Shown: positions 51,141-63,767, counted from the first letter of the stretch. The stretch: DNA of 64,000 nucleotides from Lactarius indigo (GCA_025766275.1 JAFKAC010000009.1:310001-374000); one strand, 5' to 3'. Made by a program: numbers and translations. The notes: generated by a model not told the origin, from the sequence alone.

Positions 51141-53063
51141 ATGGCAAACCCATCCGAGGGCACTGTAACCCTCAACGGATCGAAGGGTTCCATCGCCCCC
51201 GGTGAAACAGGCCCAGCCGTGGGCCTAGGAAAGGTACGTCGGTCTAGCAGCGCAAGTCGCAGTATTGTCACCGATCACGGAGAAGATCGACATTCTCCCT
51301 GCGTCTTTCTATGCCCCGTTCCTCTCGCAAACCGCCAAGGCGCGCAAACCCAGTCCCAGTGCGTCACCTCCCCGCAGTTCCCTCTAGCACCGTACTCAAC
51401 GACACACGCATGCAGTCCGCGGGCTCTTCCCGCTCGAACAGACGCCCGGAGTTATCTCGCTCCTCGCGGGAAAGCCCAACGCCGCGCTGTTCCCGCTCAC
51501 CGGCGTCCAGTTCACCGCACCGCGCGTGGACGGCGCCGGAGGCACCGAGGACATAGAGCTCAAAGTGGATGACGGGCTGCTCGCGATGGGCCTGCAGTAC
51601 GCTGCTACGAGCGGGATCCCGCCGATGGTCGAGTGGTTGACGGAGTTCCAAGAGCTCGAGCACGGGCGGAAGCGGCTTGAGGAAGGGTGGAGGGTCAGCG
51701 TCACTGCAGGATCGCAGGACGCGATTTACAAGGCGAGCTTGTTTTCCGAAAGCGCTGTCATGTCTGGTTGACTCTGATCGGCGTGTCTAGGCCGTACATG
51801 CGCTCGTGAACCCGGGAGATCCTGTTTTGATCGAGAAGCCTGTCTATGCGTACGTCGTGGTGGTCACTTTTGCTCTTGGGACCTCGGGTGTTGACGGCGT
51901 AGATTAGCGGGGTCATTCCTATATTCGAGACATTGCTCTGCGATATGATAGGTGCGTTTGCGTGTCGGGGCTCATCATCTCGGATGACATCTATCGACTG
52001 CAGAGATTGAGACCGATGCCGACGGGATCGTCTCGCAATCTCTCCGAAACATTCTAGACAGCTGGCCTTCGTCCAAGCCCAAGCCCAAAGTCCTTTATAC
52101 CATCCCGGTACGCATTTTACCACCAAACTCATAAGCCTTCACATATTGATTTTGTGGAACAGTACGGATGCAACCCGACGGGAGCGACGACGTCGCTGGC
52201 GCGCCGTCAGGAAGTTCTAGACATCTCACGGAAACATAACATCTTGATCCTCGAAGGTATCGCCTACTCGCCTCCCCGCTTTCGGTATAAAATGACACCT
52301 ATCCCTAGATGATCCGTACTACTTCATGTACTTCGGCACACGGCCGCGCATCCCGTCGTACTTCACGCTGGAGGCCCAAACTGGGGATCGCAGCGTCGGG
52401 CGCGTGCTGCGGTTCGACAGCTTCAGCAAGGTCATCTCCGCTGGGATCCGCATCGGGTTCGTGACGGGGCCGACCCCGCTTCTCGACGCGATGGATAGAC
52501 ACGTAAGCACACACAATTGCATGGGATGCTACTCGCTGTGAACTGAGAGCTTTCCCCTCAGACGGCCACGGCGAACCTGCAGGCGTCGTCATTCTGCCAG
52601 GCGGTCGTCGTCACCCTCTTACGCTCGTGGGGCCGCGACGGCTTCCTCGCGCACACCCGCAAAGTTGCGGATTTCTATCGCGCGAAGCGGGATGTGTTCG
52701 AGGCGGCCATGGAGCGACACCTGCATGGGCTCGCGGAATGGAACACCCCAGAGGCCGGAATGTTCTTCTGGTATAGCTTTGATAAAAAACCTTTCTACGC
52801 CGCCTTGCTGACGGTGAGAGTCCTTCAGGTTCAAGCTCCTGCTAGGCAAGGACGGAGACTCGGAGAGCATCATTCGGACCAAGGCTTTCCGCGGCGGCGT
52901 CCTCGCGCTGCCAGGCACCGTGTTTTTTCCGAACGGAGAGCGCACGGCTTATGTGCGTGCGTCGTTCAGTCTTTTAGAGGAAGAACAAGTGGATGAGGCG
53001 CTGCGCCGGCTGCGGGTGGTCCTGCTGAGCGAGAGGGGGCTATCCGATGGAATTTCATCGTGA
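51141..53063 (+). CDS. PLP-dependent aminotransferase (class I, Aro8-like), intact
   Basis: Ten exons: 51141-51233, 51283-51358, 51416-51732, 51791-51849, 51908-51951, 52004-52107, 52163-52256, 52309-52502, 52562-52770, 52829-53063. They sum to 1425 nt, 474 residues, in frame. It has S-L-L-A-G-K-P-N near residue 90, G-L-Q-Y with T-S-G-I-P, C-N-P-T-G that holds the cofactor phosphate, D-D-P-Y-Y, and S-F-S-K-V with the PLP lysine. The family transfers amino groups between aromatic or aminoadipate-type amino acids and 2-oxo acids. One intron uses a GC donor (51733). The first intron acceptor (GGAG) is unusual, so the extreme N-terminus is less sure. Two broken copies lie at 36050 and 41451. Confidence 0.88.
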
Positions 53064-53191
53064 GGATGGGCCGTACAGTATGTACCAGGAAGAAGTACGT
53101 GAAAAATGATACATGTGAAAAATCCGCGTGATTGTTGTGCTATCGGTGGAATGGCCGTTCAATTATGTGAATCAGAAGAAGAAATTGGACT

Positions 53192-53275
53192 GCCGGGGTA
53201 GCTCAGCTGGGAGAGCAACAGACTGAAGCGCGCATGGCATTCTGGAGGTCCCGTGTTCAATCCACGGTCCTGGCA
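53192..53275 (+). tRNA. tRNA-Phe (GAA) with intron
   Basis: The cloverleaf can be drawn: acceptor GCCGGGG/TCCTGGC, D arm GCTC...GAGC, anticodon loop CTGAAG, and T arm CCG TG / CA CGG with TTCAATC. An intron of about 11 nt (CGCGCATGGCA) follows base 37, the standard eukaryotic position. Discriminator base A; a T run for Pol III termination follows at 53276. The outermost anticodon-stem pair is A-G, so the stem is slightly imperfect. Confidence 0.85.
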
Positions 53276-53478
53276 TTTTTGCTGCCCAAGCCGACAAATC
53301 TTTGACCCTCACTAAAGAAGTAGCACTTTCAAAATGCCTTGCTGCCCATTTGAGAGTGATGTGCGTATTAAAGATGGATCAGTACAACGAGAAGGTCATG
53401 CGGGAACGTAGAACATGTTTTTTTGGATGTATATACAAGCCCCAGGTCCCCCGAATCCGCATAATCATGCATACGTAT

Positions 53479-53994
53479 TTACTCCCGAGGACCACCACGG
53501 CCAACGCCAGCAAATTGCGGGCGGAATTCGCCTGGTGCACCGTCCTTCTTTCCACCGTCGTCACGCCGGCGGTAATCATCGCGGTCACCACGAGGAGCAC
53601 GGTAAGCACCTTCACCACCACCACCGGGACGTGCCTGCGCAGGGCGGGCGCGAACGGGCTTGCGATGTGTCTCGGGGACGACTTCTGCGGGAAGGTGGAG
53701 CCACTCGCGGAGGTACTCAACGCCCTCGGGGGTGAGTGTATAGTAGTACCACTGCCATGAAAACTGGGTCTTGACGTATCCGCGGGAGGTGAGCGACTGG
53801 AGCGCCTTGATGACCTCGAGATTAGGAACTTCGAGTTCCTCGTGCTTGGAAGCATTAAAGTCCTTCTTTGCTACGAGAACACCCTCTGTGCATGTAGATG
53901 AATATGAACCATGTGAGTGAGCAGGTAGGAAGGGTGACGCACCCTTGAAGAGGTTTTGGTAGATAACGCGCTTGTTCTCCTTAGAAATGATCAT
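53479..53994 (-). CDS. RPS10: 40S ribosomal protein eS10
   Basis: Two exons (53994-53943 and 53885-53479) with a 57-nt intron (GTGCGT...CACAG) give 152 residues. It starts M-I-I-S-K-E-N-K-R. It has the family signature [29 protein letters not shown] and [12 protein letters not shown]. The basic Gly/Arg/Pro-rich tail is typical of eS10, a component of the small-subunit head near the mRNA entry side. The intron is a multiple of three with no stop, so the unspliced frame also stays open. Looks intact and functional. Confidence 0.97.
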   Translation of the reverse strand: MIISKENKRVIYQNLFKGASPFLPAHSHGSYSSTCTEGVLVAKKDFNASKHEELEVPNLEVIKALQSLTSRGYVKTQFSWQWYYYTLTPEGVEYLREWLHLPAEVVPETHRKPVRARPAQARPGGGGEGAYRAPRGDRDDYRRRDDGGKKDGAPGEFRPQFAGVGRGGPRE

Positions 53995-54448
53995 GTTGGA
54001 AAATTGAGAATTGGCGGGGAGGGAGCCTGAAAAAAGGCCGTCAGGATCTAGGATTGGACTGGAGCCACCGTTGCACTGTGTCCAGCTACAATACAGTCAG
54101 GTCAGCACCTAATCACGGCCGCCATCCGAACCGAGATTCGCGCATCCAGCCCTTTGTCGCGCATCCGGCCCTCCCCAACGCTACAAAAATGACTACTCAG
54201 AAGAGCAGAGTTATACTCACCGGTTGCAGGAGTATCTGACGACTTGCACGATATCGCTTCGTAGTCGGTTGACTATTCGATTGGGTTGGTCGTGTCTCTG
54301 GCGGAGTTTTGAGTTTGTATACCATAAAAGGAAATGACCGCCCGGTCGCGAGCCGAGCCGACGGGCGGCCGCTTCACCTCACGTTCGGGGTCAGTCGACT
54401 GTGTTGCTGCCTCTTGCCCTTGCTTTCTACCACGTTCTAGTCCGCGCG

Positions 54449-57124
54449 ATGAACCGTTCTGTCCCCTCCTCTTCTAACGGCTCGAACTCTCCAAAGCCTG
54501 CGAGATCTCGTCTGCCTGTTTCGAGCGCGAGCCCACGTCTCGCAAACTCTCATCTACTCAGTGCTCGCGTCACTGACCCTCCACCAGTGACTGCTTCGCC
54601 TTCTACCCTTCGGGTGCCAAAGTCTCCCTCAGGTCGGCTTCGCACCATATCCTCCAATGCAAAGCCTTCGGGCTCTTCGTCTGCGCAACTACCTCCGTCT
54701 GACCGAACGCGAACCAAGTCTGCCACAAAGGCACCTGTCCGCTCTCGACCAACCGAACAAGAGCCGGTTACTCCTTCAAAGGCGCCTGCTCTGAGTTTGA
54801 AGGAAGCCATTGCACTCAAACGCGCAGAGGCGAAAAAGGCGCTCGCCGCTCAGAAGACTTCTGTTGTGCACGTTAGTTCGGCTGGTATCGAGGATGCCTC
54901 GCCATCCACATGGGGGGGTGCTGCGGCAGAGGATGACGACCTTGGTCGGCTCTCAGTACGTGAAACCATAGAGCGCGCGCGTAGCTCGGGTGAGTGCTTC
55001 TTCGGTCATCGTTGTTCATTTCGCTTACCCTCCAAGACCGGAAGGTTCGCTCAACATCGCATCACGCGACCTCCCTTGTCTCCCTTCAGTTTTATTCGAG
55101 ATACATCTTTCTGTAACACCTGACCAGCTTTCTAGCGTGCCAGAGGAACCTCCTTTGCCAGAAAAACCATCCAGGAGAGCCACTTCAAACTCGACAACCT
55201 GGTACGACCAACAAGATCTGACATTCCTACGTGCACGGAATAACCAGATCGTTGAAATACAGCATGAGATCTCTCTCTTTGGCTCTCTCAAAACCATTGA
55301 CGTGCGTGTGTCCGATTTTCTTCGTAACAAGTTGGGCTGAAGCTTACCCCACAGCTCCAACATAACCGCCTTGTGTCACTCCCGGAGAGCTTCGCAGACC
55401 TGACCTCTCTCATCAACCTTGATCTTTCGCACAACGCACTGACTTCCCTCCCGATACTTTTTTTTGCCCTTCCTTCTCTCACCGTGCTCGACATTTCCCA
55501 CAATTCTCTCACTACCCTACCTTTCAATATGTCCTTTGATCCTGCAAAGAAGCCACCGGCACCAAGCAGGCGCTCAAGCGATTTCTACTCTGCTCCCGAG
55601 ATTGTGAGAGCAACGCGTCCACTCCCGCGTCTCACCTCTTTAGACGCGTCACACAACAAGATCGTCGCCTCAGCCATCGATAGCCATGGGATTCCTCAGG
55701 ACTTGAAAACACTCAACCTCACATACAACCCCCTTGCCAACGTTGCGGAACTTCTCACCTCGTTAAGCGCTGTCACTCAGCTCGCCGAGCTACGCATGTC
55801 CAAGTGCGACATTGATGACACTTCCTTCCCTACTTCTCTCCTCTCTTCTTCTGCAAACGCACGACCCTTCCCCAAACTGGCCGTCCTCGACCTAGAAGAG
55901 ACGCGCGTCACGAAAGAATCTGTTTCCACTGCGTTCTCTGCCGTAGCTCAGACTATCGATTTTGAAGCATCTATCAACGACCCACGTACAGTACCCGCGG
56001 GTACCCTCGCAGTGACCGTCGGCAAGCGCATCGTCCGTGAGGCGTGGGAAATCGAGGCAGAACGCCACGCCCAGCGCCTCCTAGAGAAGCGAAGTGGTGC
56101 AAATCTCCGTGCTGCCTCTGCCGCATCTGCCGCAGCGGCACCCCCACCTCCGCCGCCGCCTCAGCCCGTCGTCAAGGAACAATGGGAAATAGACGCAGAA
56201 CAGGGCCTTCTCTCTGAAGGTGCCCAGCGCCGCGCACGAGCGGAGGCTGCACAGCGCGCAGCAGATGATGCGGTCGTCGCTGCAAGCGCTACAGATGCCC
56301 CTCAGGCGCTAGATCGCTATTGGGACGCGCGCTCGTTAACGCTCACGCTCCCTCCTTCCACTGGCCGGTCCGTGCGGCCCGGCACCAGCGCCAGTTCCAA
56401 CGACCCGCTTCCGCGCGCGACGCTTCCTCTCTCGCTGATCGCGCCTCAGTCCTTCGCGGACACGCTGCGCGTGCTCGACCTGCGCGGGCGGCGCGCAGAG
56501 CCCGCGTTCGTCTTACCCGCGGGTGACAGTTCCGGGCCGCTATTGCCGCAGCTGGAGACGCTCAACCTCGAGGGCTGCGCGCTTAACAACGCCGTACCCG
56601 GCACGGAGGCGGCCGAGGGCGGCACGCTGCGTGTGCTCGCGCGGCTCTTCCCTAGCCTGCGCAACCTGGAGCTCGCGTACAACGACCTGACGGGCGCCGC
56701 GCTGGCGCGTGAGACGCTCGAGGAACTGCTTTTCGCCAGTGAGGTGGATGGAGGTGGAGTTCGGCGCGCGGGGCTGCGCCGTTTTTGCCTGTGCGGGAAC
56801 AAGATTGGGGAGCTTGAGGGACTGCGCGAGCTCGCGCAGGCTGTGTTCGGCGCTGGGGATGGGGACGGGGACGAGCGTCGCAAGAGATGGACGCTGGAGG
56901 AGCTGGACGTGCGGGAGAACTCGATCGCGGCGCTCGCGGGCGAGCTGGGGCTGCTGCCGCTTGACATTTTCCTCGTGGATGGCAATCTGTGAGCCTTTTT
57001 TATGGACCTCGCGATGTTGGGTGCTGATTTATTGGATAGGTTCCGTGTGCCACCGCGGCGTGTTTGGGAGCGTGAGGGCACGAAGGGGTTGTTGACGTGG
57101 CTACGGGGGCGGCTGGGAAATTGA
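54449..57124 (+). CDS. Leucine-rich-repeat protein
   Basis: Four exons: 54449-54989, 55045-55301, 55355-56988, 57040-57124. They total 2517 nt, 838 residues, in frame, from ATG 54449 (M-N-R-S-V-P). The N-terminal 180 residues are Ser/Pro-rich and disordered, with a helical L-K-E-A-I-A-L-K-R-A-E stretch. Leucine-rich repeats fill residues 220-430 (L-I-N-L-D-L-S-H-N-A-L-T-S-L-P and similar). A charged, Ala/Pro-rich insert with two W-E-I-(E/D)-A-E motifs separates these from a second repeat group near the C-terminus. It resembles LRRC40-type cytosolic scaffold proteins. The binding partner is unknown. GC content rises strongly in the third exon. Confidence 0.85.
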
Positions 57125-57486
57125 GCCCGTGTTTGGCTTTATGTGCATTTCGCAGCTAGGCGTTGAGGTTTGATGTCGTCAGTATCCTAAATACATTTCC
57201 CATTCTACATGCTAGGAGATACAAAACACTACCAAGGTCATCCACAACGATAAGGCCCGCCCGCGGCGGGTATAAGCTCATACGGTCAAACTAGTGAGAA
57301 CCCTCTGAAGGATACTTGACAAAATAAATGGATTTTTTCGCATAGCAGTGACAGTGATAGAACTAGAATGGTGGAGAAAGGGTATTAAGAAGGTAGAGTT
57401 GCACGAAATGGGGATACGCAATATATATTCAGGTGCTGAAGTATGCACACAAAAGTCAAATGTGTGGTCAATCGATTTAACTCTGT
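57125..57486. other. Gap between two convergent genes
   Basis: The region between the LRR gene (rightward) and the arrestin-like gene (leftward) should hold both 3' ends. No gene seen. Confidence 0.5.
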
Positions 57487-59470
57487 CTACTTAGTAATCG
57501 GAAGTTTGACCATGAGGAGCTCTTTGTTTCGGTCATGCGCAGGGCGAAAGTCTGCCAACTTGAACGGGAAGAGGCACACAAAGTACTGAGTAAGAAATCA
57601 GTGAGCGCGAGATCCACATCTGATTAAAATCGCGCACCATGAGGGCCTTGCCTTGCTGTTCAAAGCTTTCGGTAATCTGAACGCTCTCGTTCCGGTGGAG
57701 CATTCCGTTAAGCTCAACGCGCCAGCGGGTCTTGGGGTGTTCATCACTTGGAGGAAGTTCCGAACAATGACTATTGGCCTCCCACTGAGCTATCGCAGCC
57801 CAATCTGTACGGTGACACGAGAAGGGTCTTCTTAGAGTGAGGGGTGAGATGCTTGTTGCATTATTTCCGATGGCCAGGACTTTGAGCAACCGGACGTCTA
57901 TGGCATACGATATGGCGAGTAGGTCGAGCGCCTCACGGGATTCGCATGTCATGATGAGGCGGAGTGGGATGGCGTCGCTCACTGGGTGCGAAACCTAGGG
58001 TAATAAAGAATAATCAAAAGTATGAACAGAGAAAAGGTGAGTGCATAGCATACGGGTACAATGAGCTAACAACAATGTCGTGACGGTGAGCCGAGATGGC
58101 CAAACTTTTGGTATTTGGTACTTGCCTTGCATGTGACCTCGACCTGGAGCTTACGAAATATGATGCCCCTCATAATTACATCTGGCAATTTTTGTTCTGG
58201 CCAGGAATCCACAGGGAAATCAGGCGGGATGGAGGTGGGGATCTGAGAGGGAGGTGACGGTGTTCCGGGAGTTGGAGGCGGAATGTAATAGATTGGCTGC
58301 CTTAATCTGCAAACGGAGCCTACTGTAAAAAGCACTCATTAAAACGAGGGGTAGATAGCACGAACCCAACGTTGCGAGTGAGACGTCCGCCAGTACGATA
58401 GATTATAACCATTAGCTGAGTTCTTGGTCGGATAAAGTGGTCGCCGGACGAATGATGTGTGATGGAGGGATCAGTGCGGGCTGATGCCGGTGCCGCGATG
58501 GAGGATAGAACGGACGGGGGTGTAATAACAAAGGGCCAACTAAAGTGACCGCCAGATATCCGAGATTCGTCGACCTCCTGGGGCGAGAGTGTACGCTTGA
58601 TCTCGCAGGACGGAGTGACGGGATCAGATTCGAATAGCTGAAACTGTAAATACTTGGCTTGGGTTGGAGCCCCGCAAGTGAGAAACTAACTCACCATCAC
58701 CTCCATACTCCGCATATCACTGAGGTTATCGCGATGCATTACAATACAGCCCTTTAATTGATCTCCGAAGTGTAATTGAGGAGGGTCCAGGACGTTGCCC
58801 GCGCGGCTCACGACGACGACGGTGGCATAGTCTCTCCCACGAGACGTCAGATTATATTCGTGTGAGGTGTTGAACGATGATAGAGTGTCGTGTGTCTGGG
58901 AAGATGAAGATGGGTCCACGGAGGGCTGTACAGCAGGTAGTTTCAGAATTGTCGACAGTAGCAGGAGATAAGGTATAAAGGTTACAGAAAAGCACTGACA
59001 TCAAGAAGAGGGGGCGAGTCGAAAAGACTAGAATACTCGCTAGTGCGCGTTTGACTGGACGCGACACTCATCAGCGATAACGCGCGCATTCCAGAATATA
59101 GGCTGCTGCTGGTGGAAAAGAGACGGTCGAAGTCGTCGCGTTCGGCGTCACGTTTTGGGGAAGGCCGTCTATCCTTCTGCAAGAAGAGTTCTCGAGCCAA
59201 ACTTTTCTTCGCCTCGTCCGCAGGCGGTTGCGGCTGCAGTTGGAAAGGTTGCGATTGAAGTTGAAACTGTCGTCGGGGTTGAGGTCGAGGGGAGGCAGGC
59301 TGAGTAGCAACAGGGACCAGAGAAAGCGTTGAAGCCTCTGGGCGGATGGAAGCCGACGCTTTAACAGTGCCGGAATGAGATATGGCAATTGGAGGGAAGC
59401 GATCCCGCCATTGTAAAATGCAAAATTGCTCACCCCAACTGCTGAGCTCTTCGGAAAACATCGCCACCAT
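57487..59470 (-). CDS. Arrestin-like protein, multi-exon
   Basis: The model starts at M-V-A-M-F (59470). A Gln/Pro-rich N-terminal exon is followed by a spliced arrestin fold: Y-A-T-V-V-V-V-S-R-A-G, L-H-F-G-D-Q-L-K-G-C-I-V, G-G-H-F-S-W-P-F and Q-L-M-V-I-I-Y-R-T-G-G. A Pro-rich loop comes next, then I-P-L-R-L-I-M-T-C-E, S-V-Q-I-T-E-S-F-E and a short last exon ending L-L-M-V-K-L-P-I-T-K with TAG at 57489-57487. Donors such as GTCAGT and GTGAGT and a 52-nt final intron keep the frame. Fungal arrestin-related proteins usually link plasma-membrane cargo to ubiquitin ligases. The ligase-binding P-P-x-Y motif was not seen. The start codon is uncertain. Confidence 0.7.
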
Positions 59471-59566
59471 CGAGCCCCGCGTATTTGAACTCGGAATGTT
59501 GTTTTCGGAAGACAATGGATCTTCAAGTTTTGTGTCAGTGCCCTCACAATGAAAAATTTGGGAGGA

Positions 59567-60961
59567 TTATGACTTTAGCGCGTGCTCACCATACGCGACC
59601 TGGGCGATCTCTGGCTCGGACCTCTGGAGGAAACCCACTAATGCGTCTGCTCGGAGAGTCTCCAGAAACTAAATACATAGACAGAGTCAATAATAATACT
59701 TAGTAGTATCCAAGATCCAGCTCACGGTCCCATCACTGGCACCGATTCTGCGAAGCCGGTCCAAGTCGTCGTCGTGAACAAGGACCAAATCGCAATCAGG
59801 GGCCCGCTAACGTATCCACGTTAGATATGTTCGCGTGGCGAACTCGAAGACGCTGTGATGTGAATTCGCAGTACTCACTTCGGCGATGTATTCTAGTAAT
59901 ACATGGAGAGGATCCCGGTACTTTCAAAGCTGAGATGAAGGCTAAGCTAAAAATAGAGAAAGAGTAAAATTACCTTGGTAAAACTTGGTATCGATACCAC
60001 TTCTAACTCTGGCTCACAGTCGGGCCCGCTTGGATCTGGAGTGTGTCCCGCCGCGCCTTTGAGCCTTGGGAATAGTTTGAAGGCGCGCGTCACGCGATAC
60101 CCTCGGACGAATATACATTGATCCTCAGGTAAGTCCTGACGGAACATGTCGCAGCCTTCAGTGCTCGTTGGCCCTTACAAACACCGCGCCACATACCCTA
60201 CCGCTTGGGCCTTGGCTCAGCATCGCTCCTTGATTTTGCGTGCGCGAGACTTGCCAATCGACGCTAGTAGTGCCAACGCTGTCAGTGATCTGAACTCCAA
60301 AAGACACCTGTGCGGTCGTTTGGCCCTCAAAGAATGCAATGTTGGTCCATGATCTTGTACGATGACGCCCAGTAACTAAAATTATGTCCTCCATCTGTTC
60401 TATTCCCAATCCAAGACGTCGTGTGAAAGCAAGCCAGGAATCGATATGCTTGGTTATCCATTTTGCGAAATCGCCCCGGAGGATAGTGTCCTCACGTTGA
60501 GCCGCCACTGGAAGGGATATTACGGCACCAGATTTCCTTGCGCATAAAAAAGAGACGTCTGCAGAGCCAACTGGCCTAAGGGGATGTCAGTGATTCCAGC
60601 AAAGCAAAGAACAGACTGTGTGACTTGATTACTCTCTAGCAAATACGTCTAATCCACCAGACGCCACGGTGACCCCATAGGAACAGAAATCGTTGGGACT
60701 CAACATTCCACCATCAATATGGTTCGCCACGCTGGGCCGAAGTGGTTCGTAATGTTCTGGAACCCCGAAACTTTGATGAGATAGATGGTCTGCGGGGAGA
60801 AGTGCATTGAATAGGCGGTGGAATTTGCCTTCGCGAATATAACCGACGTCGCCAACCTCCACGGGAGAGTACAGTCTTCCAGGGTTCGGCTCCCACAGGG
60901 CGTGGCCGAAGGCAGGATACTTGATTCCGAGTTGGTCGCGAAAAATATCATAGTGCGCCAT
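59567..60961 (-). CDS. Orphan family member beta
   Basis: Starts at ATG 60961 (M-A-H-Y-D-I-F-R) and follows the exon order of alpha. It has V-G-D-V-G-Y-I-R-E-G-K-F, D-F-A-K-W-I-T-K-H, E-D-I-I-L-V-T-G-R-H-R-T-R-S-W-T, C-I-F-V-R-G-Y-R-V-T-R, L-K-G-A-A-G, R-D-P-L-H-V-L-L-E-Y-I-A-E, L-V-L-V-H-D-D-D-L and E-T-L-R-A-D-A-L-V-G-F-L. It ends at a TAA (59569-59567) if the last possible intron is retained, or at 59535 if it is spliced. No function assigned. It lies only about 100 bp upstream of the arrestin-like gene on the same strand. Confidence 0.7.
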
Positions 60962-62291
60962 TGAGAGATTGTGGGCCGGGAAAACTTGAAACCCATTGTC
61001 TCAAATTACTTAGTAAGCTATAAGGGTTGCTGTAAGGCACAGCCCATCGGTTGCAAATCCGGTGTGCCCTGTCAATACAGTGCAGTACAGTAATACAGTA
61101 AGAAACCAAAGACGTGACGTACGGCCCGGGTCCTGGTTCCGGTTCCGGTAAATACCACAATCTATCGTGGGAACCCAGGTCGCCAACTTCGCACTCCTTT
61201 CTCAATCATAGCGACACACACAGTGCTGTATTCTGATGAAGTCATCTGTCTACGGGAGAAAAAATTGAATCAAACTAGAAACCGAGGTGATTGTGATATA
61301 GTTGTGCACTTGCCAGTGCGTCTTGGGCCGTCAACGCTTTAGCCCGCATGTGGTCCGCACTGCATTGCGTACCTCTTCGGCACATCGTGACCTACTAGCA
61401 TACCGCCATCGCCGTACAACAAAAAATACTCCATAGAATCACGCCTAATAATAAACTTGATCCGGCCTTCAACTACACCCCGCCTACTGTACTAACCTTT
61501 TTACAGTACATGAAAGTCGCGCGCCGTGTGGGGCCAGGACGGGTCATCGCCACAGAATGCTGTGCGCGTTCTTCCATCAAATGCCCCATGTGAACAAGGG
61601 GCATGCTGTAGCATAGGAGCGGCCTGAAATGCTGTACCGCATCATCTTCGCGGTACATCCATTTTCTGGAAGAACACTGAACATAGTTGTGCAACTTCCA
61701 CCTCGCGATCCAACGCCAGGAGTGAAAGCCTCTACAATGGACTGCTGAAAAGTGGTTAATCACGCGAATAATATCTATTGAGAGAACCTCTAAATCCCGT
61801 GCATTGAGGGGGGTATGTGACGAACGATCACTGGGAGTGAGGCCTCTTACAGCGCCAACCTCCGGTTTATCCCAAGTCTTACTACTACATTCGCTAGTAC
61901 TAACCCCTAGTCCCCATAATTATTTACCTCACTCGACCTCGCTTGCTGCGGCTTCCTGTTTCATGACCTTCATACTTATCCCGAGATGTCCCACGACTCA
62001 GGTAACGATGACCTCATGCACCTGCAGCATCGCCCTCGTCCTACTCGTCACATCGGCTTGTATTATGTACTGCCCCCGGGATATAAGTGGATCCAAAAAA
62101 AGGCAGTGTACGCATGGCCTGGGGTTCACATGGCAGGGCAAAAGAGGCGCCAAAGGAACGGTTTAAAAGGTGGTGACGACTCGTCTGAGACTTTCAGAGC
62201 CTCTTCCATGCACTCCTCTTCACTGTCATCCTATCGGAGCTCAGAGTCTTCGCGACTCGGAACTTCTCTTGGTTCTTCCACCACCGGCGCA
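60962..62291. other. About 1.3 kb between beta and gamma
   Basis: Divergent promoters of two related genes. An in-frame ATG at 61986 would lengthen gamma by 102 residues, but alpha and beta start at M-A-H-Y-D. No other gene recognised. Confidence 0.45.
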
Positions 62292-63767
62292 ATGGCTCAT
62301 TATGATATATTCCGCCACAGCCTTGCAATGATGTTTCCTGCCTACGGACACGCCCTCTGGGAGCCAGGTCCTGGCAATCTATATCCCGCTGCTGTGGCCG
62401 TTGGCGACGTCGGTTATATTCGCCAAGGCAAATTTCGCCGTCTCTTCAGCGTTTTACTCCCCGCGGATCATCCGTCCCATCGGAACTTTGGTGTTCCAGA
62501 GTACCACGAACAGCTAACGCTCAACATGGAAAACCATATCGAAATTGGCAGGCTTAGTCCTCATAATTTTTGCTCGGCTGGTGTCGCCTCGGGGACGGAA
62601 TCGGATCCATGGGCCGATGGGTAACTGAATTACACGGCTTACTAATGTACTGCCACTCACATTGTCTCAGTCCAAAAAAGGAAGGCGAGGTATCTTTTTC
62701 TTGCTCGAAACATCAAGGCGCAGTATTGTGCCTTCCAACACAGGCCAAGGGAGAGGACACGGTAGCGAGTGCAGACTTCGGAAAGTGGATAATCAAGCAT
62801 ATCGACCGCTGGTTCGTGTGGGCCCGACAACTTGGACTAGGGATTGACCGGATGGAGGATATCATCCTGGTCACTGGGACTCATCGCACAAGGTCTTGGA
62901 CTAATGTCGCTTTCCCCGGGGGGCAGGGAGATGCGCAGGCGTCGTTTCGGGCTAAGGTTGACCACAAGGGTGATACTGTAACTCTCAACTGGCAGTCCTC
63001 ACATGAGCACAATCGAGGGGTCGTGTTAAATTTTGGCCCTGATGGCGAGGTATGATGGTACACAGCTTGTGATGACCAATGGATCTGAAATACCTTTCGG
63101 GTGATCTCGTTCATGCTAGAACTTACCGGAGGATCAGTGCATTTTCGTACGAGGCTTTCGGGTTACTCGTAAGCTCAAGATATTGCCGCCAAGGCTTAAA
63201 GGGGCGGCAGGGCCCAATCCAGACCTAGATGGACACGACGGGGGGCCAGACGCGGAACTCATTCCGATACCTGCTTTACCAGAGGTAACGCTGCCGTTAT
63301 CTTAGCCCTTTCTAATCTTCATTTCTTGGAATTCAAAGTACCGGGATCCTCTTCACATACTACTAGAATACATCGCCGAAGTGAGTGCTGTGGACATAAA
63401 TTCTCAGCACGTTCGGGGCTAATATGGTCCTTATAGGAGGCGCCTCCTAACTGCGATATGGTCCTCGTTCATGATGATGACTTGGCACGGCTACATGACA
63501 CTGGCAGCAGTGTAGGCTAAAGCTCCCTGCAACACACCATCGTACTGATGTCACGGTTTTCTCACTCTCAGTCACTTGATGGTCTGCAATATGATGGGTT
63601 ATTAAGTCACGTCCGAAGCCTCAAACCAACGATCCACAACGCCAGGATGGACAAGCTCTCTCAGTATCACAACGTTTCTATTACTCACAGCGGGGGCACC
63701 GCCCATCCGAAAGTTTTGTTGTCCGCCCGCAACAACACCTGGGCTGATACAGAATCCGCCTGGGTAG
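62292..63767 (+). CDS. Orphan family member gamma, last intron donor lost
   Basis: Exons: 62292-62620, 62671-63049, 63120-63284, 63339-63380, from 63437, and from about 63541. All phases agree. It has M-A-H-Y-D-I-F-R-H, G-D-V-G-Y-I-R-Q-G-K-F, F-G-K-W-I-I-K-H, I-L-V-T-G-T-H-R-T-R-S-W-T, C-I-F-V-R-G-F-R-V-T-R, Y-R-D-P-L-H-I-L-L-E-Y-I-A-E and V-L-V-H-D-D-D-L. The final exon is homologous to that of alpha and ends at TAG 63765-63767. The donor before it, GTGAG in alpha, reads GACAAG here, so normal splicing of the last intron may fail. Function unknown. Confidence 0.65.

Noticed and set aside
61986..62291. N-terminal extension of gamma from an upstream ATG
   Set aside because: Alpha and beta both begin at M-A-H-Y-D and the extension has no counterpart in either.
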